6,086 nt of DNA from Planctomycetota bacterium (GCA_011524785.1 WTJQ01000085.1:1-6086); one strand, 5' to 3'. Positions 1-6,086 are shown, numbered from the stretch's first letter. Numbers and translations: made by a program. Notes: generated by a model from the sequence alone, not told the origin.

Positions 1-1
1 G

Positions 2-463
2 TGGCTGCTGCGCGCGAGGATCCTGGTCGACCAGGAGGATGCGGAGCAGGCGCTGCTCGCGCTCGCCCAGCACCGGGCCCTCGATCCCGACGAGCCCGAG
101 GCGGCCTTCCTGGAGGCGCGCGCGCTCCTGGACCTCGGGCGGAGCGAGGAGGCCGCGGGCGCCCGCGCGCGCTTCGAGGCCCTCGAGGCGGTCGCCGCCG
201 CTGCGCGTCCGCTCGAAGGGAACCTGCTGCTCCGCCCCTGGGACCTCGGCCTGCATCGAGCGCTCGCGGAGGTCCGCCTGGGTGCCGGCCAGGAGCAGCG
301 GGCCCGGAGCGCGCTCATCGGACTCGCGCGCGCGGCGCGGCTGGGCCTCACGGCAGATCCGGCGGCTGCGCCGCAGGTCCAGGCTTCGATCACGGCGCAC
401 CTGCAGTGGGCCGAGGCGCGCCTGGGCGAGCTCGATGGGGCCGCCGCGCGCGAGGCGCGCTGA
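2..463 (+). CDS. TPR-like protein, C-terminal 153 residues (5' partial)
   Basis: An open frame runs from base 2 to a TGA at 461-463 without an internal stop, and its start lies before the window. Nearly every codon ends in G or C, as in the other genes here. The product is Ala/Leu/Glu/Arg-rich and helical. Residues 1-34 (beginning WLLRARILVDQEDAEQAL and ending in LDPDEPEA) have the spacing of a tetratricopeptide repeat, followed by a related helical pair at about 35-62 (AFLEARALLDLGRSEEA). A further helix pair lies at about 84-112. There is no membrane segment or catalytic motif in this part. TPR units normally act as protein-protein interaction scaffolds; the partner and the N-terminal domains cannot be seen. 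The next gene begins 100 bases downstream on the same strand, without a tight operon junction. The repeats are degenerate, so the TPR label is likely but not certain. Confidence 0.72.
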   Translation, partial: WLLRARILVDQEDAEQALLALAQHRALDPDEPEAAFLEARALLDLGRSEEAAGARARFEALEAVAAAARPLEGNLLLRPWDLGLHRALAEVRLGAGQEQRARSALIGLARAARLGLTADPAAAPQVQASITAHLQWAEARLGELDGAAAREAR

Positions 464-563
464 GGAGCGCCGAGGGTGCCGGTCGTGGGCAAGGGGCGCG
501 GGCGAGGGCTGCGAGCGGGCCGCCGGGGTGCGCGTGCTCGGAGCAGGCGCTAGCCTCCAGCCC

Positions 564-1475
564 ATGGCACCTCTCCACCGTCGCTCCCTGCTCGCGTCGG
601 CCGGCGCGCTCGGGCTCGCCCCGAGTGCGGCTGCGCGCGTCCTGGCACCCGCCGTCCATGTCCGCCGGGCCCCCGAGCTCCTCTTCGCCGTCAAGTACGG
701 CATGGTCGGTGGGGGCGGCTCCATGGCGGAGCGCTTCGCCCGCGTGCGGGACCTGGGCTTCGACGGGATCGAGCTGGACAGCCCCAACGGCTACGCCGAG
801 GGCGAGGTCGTCGCGGCGCGCGAGGCGACCGGTCTCCCCGTGCACGGGGTCGTGGACTCGACGCACTGGAACGTGCGCCTCTCCGACCCCGACCCCGAGG
901 TCCGGACCCGAGCGGTCGCGGACCTGCGCGGCGCGATCCAGCACGCGCACGCCTACGGCGGCAGCGCGGTGCTGCTCGTGCCCGGGGCCGTGCGGGGCGA
1001 GCAGGAGACCCAGGAGCACGTCTGGAGCCGCTCGATCGAGGGCATCCGGCAGGTGCTGCCGCTCTGCGCGCGGCTGGGCATCCACGTCCTCATCGAGAAC
1101 GTCTGGAACGGCTTCTGCTACCAGCACGGGGGCCCTGAGGACCAGACCGCGGAGACCCTGCGCGACTACCTCGACGCGGTGAACAGCCCGTGGGTCGGCA
1201 GCTACTTCGACATCGGCAACCACCAGAAGTACGGCCGCCCCGCCGACTGGATCCGCACCCTCGGCTCGCGGATCGTGAAGCTCGACGTGAAGGACTGGGG
1301 CAAGCAGGCCGGCTTCAGCAAGATCGGCGCGGGTGACGTCGACTGGGAGGACGTCCGCGCGGCCCTCGGTGAGATCGGCTACACCGGCTGGGCGACGGCC
1401 GAGGTCGGGGGCGGTGACGTGGACCGCCTCGCCGAGGTGCACGCCAACATGACGCGCTGTCTCAGGGCCGGCTGA
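564..1475 (+). CDS. Tat-exported sugar phosphate isomerase/epimerase (xylose isomerase-like TIM barrel)
   Basis: The 303-residue product is predicted to be exported folded and to act on a sugar or sugar-like substrate outside the cytoplasm; the substrate is unknown. The N-terminus MAPLHRRSLLASAGALGLAP has a twin-arginine motif (R6-R7), a hydrophobic stretch (about 9-22) and a possible cleavage site after SAAA (about residue 24). The rest fits the AP-endonuclease-2/xylose-isomerase-like barrel: FDGIELDSPNG (66-76), the strand HVLIENVWN with E178, YFDIGNH with D216 and H220, IVKLDVKDW (237-245), and WATAEVGGG with E280. E178, D216 and E280 match the usual metal ligands of this superfamily. Many relatives have His where D241 stands. 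The ATG at 564 was chosen because it places the Tat signal exactly at the N-terminus. The frame stays open back to base 39, but that upstream part reads like an out-of-frame shadow of the TPR gene. No clear Shine-Dalgarno precedes it. Such proteins are abundant in Planctomycetota. Confidence 0.88.
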   Translation: MAPLHRRSLLASAGALGLAPSAAARVLAPAVHVRRAPELLFAVKYGMVGGGGSMAERFARVRDLGFDGIELDSPNGYAEGEVVAAREATGLPVHGVVDSTHWNVRLSDPDPEVRTRAVADLRGAIQHAHAYGGSAVLLVPGAVRGEQETQEHVWSRSIEGIRQVLPLCARLGIHVLIENVWNGFCYQHGGPEDQTAETLRDYLDAVNSPWVGSYFDIGNHQKYGRPADWIRTLGSRIVKLDVKDWGKQAGFSKIGAGDVDWEDVRAALGEIGYTGWATAEVGGGDVDRLAEVHANMTRCLRAG

Positions 1476-1476
1476 T

Positions 1477-1499
1477 CCGCGGGACGCGGCCGCCCGCGG
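1477..1499. terminator. GC-rich hairpin between convergent genes (candidate bidirectional terminator)
   Basis: CCGCGGG at 1477-1483 is the exact reverse complement of CCCGCGG at 1493-1499, giving a 7-bp all-GC stem with a 9-base loop that is itself GC-rich. It starts one base after the isomerase stop codon and lies 13 bases beyond the stop of the convergent zinc-ribbon gene, so it could end transcripts from both sides. There is no U-tract on either strand, and short GC palindromes are common in DNA of this composition, so the terminator role is inferred from position. Confidence 0.4.
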
Positions 1500-1512
1500 C
1501 CGAGCTCCGAGC

Positions 1513-1767
1513 TCAGGCGGACTCGCGGCCCTGCTCGTCGTCCTCGAGCGTGACGTCCACCTGGACCTCCTCGCTCTTCTTCCGCCGGCGAGGACGGGGA
1601 CGCGTCTCGAGGCCGCTCTGGAACCGCTCCCAGTCCTCCTTGGAGAACAGGCGCACCTCGGCGCCGCAGTCGATGCAGTAGCTGGTGTCGATGCTCGCGA
1701 GGTAGCTCACGTAGTCGTCGCAGGCGGGGCAGTACTTGCGGTCGCCGTAGAAGTCCTGGTCGCTCAT
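1513..1767 (-). CDS. Small zinc-ribbon protein (84 aa)
   Basis: The minus-strand ORF begins MSDQDFYGDRKYCPACDDYV and has two CxxC knuckles, C13-P-A-C16 and C31-I-D-C34, separated by 14 residues. This is a compact zinc-ribbon layout (residues 11-36). It continues with AEVRLFSKEDWERF (36-49), then a strongly basic linker (RPRPRRRKK, 56-64) and an acidic tail (65-82, EEVQVDVTLEDDEQGRE). The tail alternates charge blocks and is probably disordered. The Cys pairs should bind one zinc ion. Such ribbons often contact nucleic acid or a protein partner, but no specific role can be given. The ATG at 1765-1767 was chosen because the zinc-ribbon domain begins just after it and the upstream extension (about 23 residues) is Arg/Pro-rich shadow-like sequence. 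No strong Shine-Dalgarno is visible. The gene stands alone, convergent with the isomerase and 229 bases from queG on the same strand. Confidence 0.8.
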   Translation of the reverse strand: MSDQDFYGDRKYCPACDDYVSYLASIDTSYCIDCGAEVRLFSKEDWERFQSGLETRPRPRRRKKSEEVQVDVTLEDDEQGRESA

Positions 1768-1978
1768 CGGGGGAGTCCGTTCCGAGAGGGTCGTGGGGGA
1801 GAGGTCGGGGCGCCGCGCACGGAGGCATCGGCACAACCCGCTGTTCGGACCCCAGCACGGGCGTTCTTCTGGCGCGAACGCAGGCTCGCTCCGCGTGCCT
1901 CACTCCGAGCCCAGGGACAGCCGTCGCCCGGACCGTCCACACCTGCGACGGATCGCCCTGGGGCGGGTCGGGGGCGCT

Positions 1979-1994
1979 CGAGGACGGCTCCTCG
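1979..1994 (-). terminator. Short hairpin just after the queG stop codon (weak candidate terminator)
   Basis: CGAGGA (1979-1984) and TCCTCG (1989-1994) are exact inverted repeats with a four-base loop, three bases past the queG stop on the minus strand. No T-run follows, so this is a weak candidate. The rest of the 229-base gap 1768-1996 holds no gene I can support. The only other structure I noted is a 6-bp inverted repeat, GCGTTC (1861-1866) with GAACGC (1876-1881). Confidence 0.25.
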
Positions 1995-1996
1995 CC

Positions 1997-3127
<1,131 letters not shown>

Positions 3128-3174
3128 GCCTTCGATTGTGACCGCTGCCGCGGGGCGAGGATCGTGGACGCACC

Positions 3175-3199
3175 CAAGTGCCCTGGTGCCAGGCGCTTG
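3175..3199. repeat. Imperfect inverted repeat upstream of queG
   Basis: CAAGTGCC (3175-3182) pairs with GGCGCTTG (3192-3199), eight pairs with one G-U wobble and a nine-base loop. It lies 48-72 bases upstream of the queG start, so it would be in the queG leader if transcription starts further upstream, or an operator in the divergent region. Function is unknown. Confidence 0.35.
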
Positions 3200-3233
3200 C
3201 TGCTGCTTGAGCGAGCTGGCCAGGTCCGGATTC

Positions 3234-3249
3234 GAGCCCGTGGGGGCTC
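3234..3249. repeat. Perfect 6-bp inverted repeat with tetraloop
   Basis: GAGCCC (3234-3239) and GGGCTC (3244-3249) are exact inverted repeats with loop GTGG. The surrounding bases (GGATTCGAGC before it, an ACCA after it) loosely recall the 3' end of a tRNA, but a T-arm of proper geometry cannot be built. It is listed only as an inverted repeat. Confidence 0.35.
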
Positions 3250-3340
3250 CTTGCGAAACCAAGTCGCGGAACGGGGATAGAGTGGTCGTTGCCCAGGATC
3301 CTGACCCTGCGACCGACCGTTCCCCCGGCCGATCCCGCTG

Positions 3341-3351
3341 AGTTCGGAACT
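3341..3351. repeat. Short palindrome AGTTC-G-GAACT
   Basis: An 11-base palindrome with 5-base arms lies 70 bases upstream of the chosen sigma-gene start, a place where an operator could be. It is too short to assign a regulator. Confidence 0.25.
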
Positions 3352-3395
3352 GCTGCGCTCTCGCCCCCGAGGGAGTGCACACCGGCAGCCCACCG

Positions 3396-3420
3396 CGCGG
3401 GCTCCTCGAGGAGCCACGCG
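3396..3420 (+). promoter_or_regulatory. Palindrome/hairpin covering the sigma-gene ribosome binding site
   Basis: GGCTCCTCGAGGAGCC at 3400-3415 is a perfect 16-base palindrome. It extends outward through CGCG (3396-3399) pairing with CGCG (3417-3420), with A3416 bulged. As RNA it would form a 10-bp stem with a UCGA loop ending directly before the GTG at 3421, and the GAGGAG at 3408-3413 would be largely inside the stem. As DNA it has the symmetry of a dimer operator. Either would allow control of the sigma-factor gene. CTCGAG is a frequent hexamer in this DNA (the Leu-Glu codon pair), which lowers the significance of its core. Confidence 0.45.
3408..3413 (+). promoter_or_regulatory. Shine-Dalgarno GAGGAG deciding the sigma-gene start
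   Basis: GAGGAG ends seven bases before the GTG at 3421. The downstream gene at 4317 has GGAGG (4305-4309), also seven bases before its ATG. This matching spacing is why GTG 3421 is preferred over ATG 3442, which has only a C-rich stretch before it. Confidence 0.5.
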
Positions 3421-4320
3421 GTGGATCCCCCGACCCCCCCGATGCAGACCCGCGACACCCTCCTCGCCAGCCCGCTGGCCGGTGCCAACGGCCGCGAGCG
3501 GCTGCGTGTGCGCCTGGAGGGGATCCGAGCCGAGGTGCCTCGCGTGGAACGGGAGCGGATCGAGGCCCTCCTCGCGGAGCCCGAGCGGGATCTCGAGTCC
3601 CTGCGCGACGCGGTGTCGACGCGCCTGATGGAGGTCTTCAAGGGCGCGCGCCCCCGCGGCCCGTTCGGCCTGCTGTACGAGCTGAACGCCAGCCACCTCC
3701 TCGTGCAGGTGACGGCCCGCCTCCGGCGCTACGGCAGCGCGGCCGACCCGCTCGACGTGCTGCAGGAGGTGTTCTTCAACGTGCACCGCTACCCGCACCG
3801 CTTCGACAGCACGCGCGAGGACGCGTTCCGCGTCTGGTCGGCGACGATCGTGCGGAACACGGTGCTGAAGCACCTGCGGAGCCAGCGCCGTGGTGGGCGC
3901 CAGGAGGTGCCCTTCGAGGACCTCTCCGACCACCCCACGGATGGGCAGCCCTCGCCCATGCAGGACGCGATCCTGGCGGAGGACCGCGAGCGCTGTGCGG
4001 AGGTCTACGTGACCTACCTGTCGCTCTACATGGGCTTCTACCGGATGCTCGGCGCGCGTGAACAGCGTGCGCTGCACCTGGTGGAGGTCGAGGGGCGCAG
4101 CTATCGCGACGCCGCGGACGAGCTCGAGATCCGCCTCGAGAACCTGAAGATGGTGATCTTCCGCGCGCGTCGGAAGATCCACCGCGCCATGCGCCGCACG
4201 TTCGAGGGGCTTCCCCACGACTGCAAGCCGGCGCGGGAGCCCGGGAGCCGCAGCGCGCGCCCGCGGACCGCCACCGCCCAGAACCACCCCGACCCCACGG
4301 GTCCGGAGGACGCCTCATGA
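3421..4320 (+). CDS. ECF-like RNA polymerase sigma-70 family factor
   Basis: This 299-residue protein should direct RNA polymerase to a specific promoter set. Region 2 occupies about 83-157: LLYELNASHLLVQVTARLRR, then ADPLDVLQEVFFNVHRYPHRFDS (core-binding part) and FRVWSATIVRNTVLKHLRSQRR (the -10 recognition and DNA-melting part). A linker of about 45 residues follows. Region 4 lies at about 200-252: LGAREQRALHLVEVEGRSYRDA begins the helix-turn-helix, and NLKMVIFRARRKIHRAM is the -35 recognition helix with its basic tail. There is no region 1.1 or 3 domain, so the architecture is ECF-like. It is longer than a usual ECF factor, owing to about 70 charged helical residues at the N-terminus and a 47-residue Arg/Pro-rich tail. 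The start is GTG 3421 (good Shine-Dalgarno); ATG 3442 would remove seven residues and leave the domains intact. Its stop overlaps the next gene's start as ATGA, indicating translational coupling. Confidence 0.88.
   Translation: MDPPTPPMQTRDTLLASPLAGANGRERLRVRLEGIRAEVPRVERERIEALLAEPERDLESLRDAVSTRLMEVFKGARPRGPFGLLYELNASHLLVQVTARLRRYGSAADPLDVLQEVFFNVHRYPHRFDSTREDAFRVWSATIVRNTVLKHLRSQRRGGRQEVPFEDLSDHPTDGQPSPMQDAILAEDRERCAEVYVTYLSLYMGFYRMLGAREQRALHLVEVEGRSYRDAADELEIRLENLKMVIFRARRKIHRAMRRTFEGLPHDCKPAREPGSRSARPRTATAQNHPDPTGPEDAS
4305..4309 (+). promoter_or_regulatory. Shine-Dalgarno GGAGG for the TPR/anti-sigma-like gene
   Basis: GGAGG lies inside the end of the sigma gene with a seven-base spacing to ATG 4317. 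It supports independent ribosome loading as well as coupling through the ATGA overlap. Confidence 0.6.
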
Positions 4321-5396
4321 CTACGTTCGATGCCAGCGAAGGACTTGCTCCCGATCCCGATGCCTGGGCCTTCGACGCCTGGGAGGACGGCCCGGACGGG
4401 CTCCCCCTCACCGAGTCCCAGCTCGCTCTGCAGCAGGACCTCTCGGCCCTCGCCGACGGCGAGCTCGACGAGGGGCGAGCCGCCGTGGCCATGCTGCGCG
4501 TCGAGGGGGATCCCCACGCCCAGGCGTTCCTCGAGGACCTCGAGCGCTGCGCGAAGCTGCACCGCGACTTCGCCGACCCCGATCGCCTGATGGCCCGGAT
4601 CGCGGCCATGACCGGAGGGACGCCCCTCGCCGACGACCTCGAGCACCGCCTCGCGAGCATCTTCTACTCGCTCGGCAAGGCGTACCTCCTCGCGGCCCTC
4701 GACCCCGATGCCCTCGTGGAGCGGGCCTTCGAGGCCGCTGCGCCCATCGACCGGACCCGCCTGGCGGGTCGCGGCTTCGTCGACGGCGTGCTGGCCTCGG
4801 GCCAGGGCGCGGATGGCGCCACGGACTGGGCCCAGGCCCGGGGTCTCCTGAACGGACGCCTCGAGCGGATCGAGGATCCGCTGGTCAAGGCGGCCCGCCT
4901 CCTCGACCAGGCCGTCGACGTCGACCCCGAGCACGAGGAGGCGCGCTTCTACCAGGCCTTCCTCGACGCCCAGCAGGGCCGCAAGCTCGTCGCGCGACGT
5001 CGGTGGCGCGCCCTCTTCGACTCCGCCCTGCAGCTCGCGAACCGCGGGCACGCCGCGATCCAGCTCGGGCGCCTCCACCAGGACGAGGGCGATCACCGCG
5101 AGGCCATGCGCTGGTACCGCTGGATCGTCCAGAGCGGGCTCCTCGCCCAGGAGCCGCGCTTCTGGGTCGTCCGCTTCAACCTCGCGATGACCTGCATCGC
5201 GGCGGGTGACCCCGCTCGCGCGCTGGACTACTTCCGGCTGCTGGTCGACTCCGCGCCCGGCCGGGAGGCCGAGATCGCACACCTCGCCAGCCAGGCACCG
5301 CTCCTCCAGGAGACGCTGCACAACGACCCGTCCTTCGCGGCGGCGCTCCTGGAGCGCTGCCCCGAGCTCTTCGCCCAACCCCGAGACGCCAGCTGA
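4317..5396 (+). CDS. Soluble TPR-like protein with anti-sigma-like (RseA-N-like) N-terminus
   Basis: The 359-residue product is translationally coupled to the sigma gene, the usual place for an anti-sigma factor. Residues 36-88 include LALQQDLSALADGELDE and then helices with GDPHAQAFLEDLERCAKLHRDF. This closely resembles the N-terminal sigma-binding domain of RseA, where a similar LSAL-DGE motif opens the domain. There is no HxxxCxxC, so it is not a zinc anti-sigma domain. The middle (105-190) is helical without recognisable motifs. Residues 188-311 look like degenerate TPRs: PLVKAARLLDQAVDVDPEHEEA, then ANRGHAAIQLGRLHQDEGDHREAMRWYRWIV, then VVRFNLAMTCIAAGDPARALDYFRLLV. No signal peptide or transmembrane segment is visible, so unlike RseA it should be cytoplasmic and could not be released by intramembrane proteolysis. 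The sequence shows the TPR-like repeats and the coupling; the anti-sigma role is inferred. It could instead be a TPR partner of unrelated function. Confidence 0.75.
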   Translation: MTTFDASEGLAPDPDAWAFDAWEDGPDGLPLTESQLALQQDLSALADGELDEGRAAVAMLRVEGDPHAQAFLEDLERCAKLHRDFADPDRLMARIAAMTGGTPLADDLEHRLASIFYSLGKAYLLAALDPDALVERAFEAAAPIDRTRLAGRGFVDGVLASGQGADGATDWAQARGLLNGRLERIEDPLVKAARLLDQAVDVDPEHEEARFYQAFLDAQQGRKLVARRRWRALFDSALQLANRGHAAIQLGRLHQDEGDHREAMRWYRWIVQSGLLAQEPRFWVVRFNLAMTCIAAGDPARALDYFRLLVDSAPGREAEIAHLASQAPLLQETLHNDPSFAAALLERCPELFAQPRDAS

Positions 5397-5415
5397 CCGG
5401 ACCCGGACCCGCGTG

Positions 5416-6000
5416 ATGCTTCAACGACTCCTCCAACCCCTCCTGCTCGGCGCCCTCGTGGCGGCGGTGGGCCTGACCGTCGCCGGCCCCGGCGTGGGCG
5501 GGCCCGGCGGGAGCAACAGCGTCGGCACGATGCCGAGCCTCTCCGGGGGCTCGACCGTCACCGCCGAGCCTCGCCCCTCCCAGAATCTCTTCCTGCGCGG
5601 GACGCGGGAGGTGCTCCTCGCGTCGATCTTCGACCTGCAGGGCGCCTCCACGATCGCACTCGGCCCGGGCGCCCTCGGGAGCCAGCGCATCACCCTCGAG
5701 CTGCGTGGAGACCTCGACGTGGTCCTCGACGGCATGATGATCGCGAGTGGGGCGCTCGAGGTCGGCGTGTTCGCGCCGGCCGACGAGGACATGGTCACGG
5801 CGTTCCAGTACGGCAGCACGGTCCTGCCTCCGCAGGTCGTGCCCGCGGATCAGACGCTCGACCTGGGGATCGGCTCCTGGGTGAGCGCGAACATCCCGCT
5901 GCCGCCCTATCGCCTGCACACCCTGGCGACCCTCGCGGGACGAGCCCAGCACGAGGTGGCGATCGCGCCCGGGATCGTCCGCATCAGCCAGCGTCACTAG
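5416..6000 (+). CDS. Small exported protein of unknown family
   Basis: I do not recognise this 194-residue protein. Residues 1-27 (MLQRLLQPLLLGALVAAVGL onward) form a typical Sec signal: one Arg, a Leu/Ala/Val-rich core and small residues near VAG-PGVG. There is no lipobox cysteine, and no cysteine at all. A Gly/Ser/Pro-rich low-complexity stretch (about 25-55) follows. The rest (about 58-192) alternates hydrophobic and polar residues as in a beta-rich domain, for example QRITLELRGDLDVVLDGMMI (90-109) and QTLDLGIGSWVSANIPLPPY (146-165). It has no second membrane segment and should be periplasmic or secreted. It starts 19 bases after the TPR gene and probably shares its transcript, so it may be an output of the sigma factor or an extracytoplasmic partner. 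ATG 5416 was chosen because it begins the signal peptide; a GTG directly before it would add one residue. The ribosome binding site is weak. Confidence 0.75.
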   Translation: MLQRLLQPLLLGALVAAVGLTVAGPGVGGPGGSNSVGTMPSLSGGSTVTAEPRPSQNLFLRGTREVLLASIFDLQGASTIALGPGALGSQRITLELRGDLDVVLDGMMIASGALEVGVFAPADEDMVTAFQYGSTVLPPQVVPADQTLDLGIGSWVSANIPLPPYRLHTLATLAGRAQHEVAIAPGIVRISQRH

Positions 6001-6008
6001 GACCGGGG

Positions 6009-6053
6009 CCCCGAGCCCAGCATCGCGTCCGGGCGATGCTGAGTGGTTCGGGG
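6009..6053 (+). terminator. Strong two-part hairpin at the end of the sigma-factor operon
   Basis: The inner stem is CAGCATCGC (6018-6026) with GCGATGCTG (6033-6041), nine perfect pairs around the loop GTCCGG. The outer stem is CCCCGAGCC (6009-6017) with GGTTCGGGG (6045-6053), nine pairs including one G-U. The two are separated only by a three-base bulge (AGT, 6042-6044). It begins eight bases after the last stop codon. No U-tract follows, so it may be a U-less terminator, a Rho-assisted one or a 3'-end stabiliser. The tail 6054-6086 shows no supportable feature. Confidence 0.65.
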
Positions 6054-6086
6054 AGTCCAGTCGCTCCCTCCCAGCACGCTCAGCAG

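Larger units (their letters stand above)
3128..3420. other. Divergent intergenic region between queG and the sigma-factor gene
   Basis: These 293 bases separate two divergently transcribed genes and must contain the promoters for both. Open frames crossing it exist but look non-coding and match no family. It includes the inverted repeats listed separately at 3175-3199, 3234-3249, 3341-3351 and 3396-3420. A TTGCGA at 3251-3256 with GATAGA at 3276-3281 (19-base spacing) is a poor sigma-70 match for the plus strand. GGAAC at 3268-3272 resembles an ECF-type -35 element, but I see no convincing -10 partner. I do not call a promoter. Confidence 0.6.

Noticed and set aside
39..563. Upstream extension of the isomerase frame
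   Set aside because: The Tat signal begins at ATG 564. The extension overlaps the TPR gene out of frame and is Arg/Ser-rich.
1..1182. 393-residue plus-strand open frame from the window edge
   Set aside because: It overlaps the TPR fragment and the isomerase in a different frame and is an Arg/Pro/Ala/Ser-rich shadow.
390..1442. 350-residue minus-strand open frame
   Set aside because: It is antisense to the Tat-signal isomerase, with no domain of its own.
3222..3261. tRNA-like 3' end (GGATTCGAGC and a nearby ACCA)
   Set aside because: No five-bp T-arm with a seven-base loop, no acceptor stem and no anticodon arm could be built at correct spacing on either strand.
3251..3281. Sigma-70 promoter TTGCGA / GATAGA for the sigma operon
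   Set aside because: The spacing is 19 bases and the -10 match is poor, so it is not better than chance in a region this size.
3128..3382. N-terminal extension of QueG to GTG 3382
   Set aside because: The extra 85 residues have no family similarity and low-complexity character. Family-like sequence begins at about GTG 3127.
4101..5378. 425-residue minus-strand open frame
   Set aside because: It lies fully antisense to the sigma and TPR genes, whose plus-strand products have recognisable domains. The composition is that of an antisense shadow.
5389..5420. Separate promoter or terminator between the TPR gene and the exported-protein gene
   Set aside because: The gap is only 19 bases and contains just the direct repeat CCGGACCCGGACCC, with no hairpin or promoter-like boxes.

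Overview
This is a GC-rich bacterial window (around 70% GC by eye, with G or C at almost every third codon position). Nothing in it fixes the taxon. The mix of genes suggests a Planctomycetota-like organism: a Tat-exported sugar phosphate isomerase/epimerase, a very small zinc-ribbon protein, and an ECF-like sigma factor followed by a TPR protein. Another GC-rich soil or aquatic phylum is possible. No mobile element, CRISPR array, tRNA or rRNA could be supported.

Left part (1-1767). The window opens inside a TPR-like protein (2-463, plus strand, start outside). It is followed by a Tat-signal-bearing sugar phosphate isomerase/epimerase of the xylose-isomerase-like TIM-barrel superfamily (564-1475, plus). 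A GC-rich hairpin (1477-1499) separates this from a convergent 84-residue zinc-ribbon protein (1513-1767, minus).

Middle (1768-3420). After a 229-base gap with no convincing gene comes queG (1997-3127, minus). It encodes epoxyqueuosine reductase, the last step of queuosine tRNA modification, and all eight iron-sulfur cysteines are visible. A 293-base divergent intergenic region follows. It carries no gene but has several inverted repeats. The last is a palindrome whose right arm contains the likely Shine-Dalgarno sequence of the next gene.

Right part (3421-6086). Three co-directional, tightly packed genes look like one transcription unit. They are an ECF-like sigma-70 family factor (3421-4320), a soluble protein with an RseA-N-like/anti-sigma-like N-terminus and a TPR-like C-terminal half (4317-5396, overlapping the sigma gene by ATGA), and a small exported protein of unknown family (5416-6000). 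The unit ends in a very strong two-part hairpin (6009-6053). I read this as a possible self-contained regulatory module of sigma factor, soluble TPR-type candidate anti-sigma factor and exported output or sensor protein. It is the most interesting part of the window. The sigma assignment is solid; the anti-sigma role and the exported protein's role are inference.
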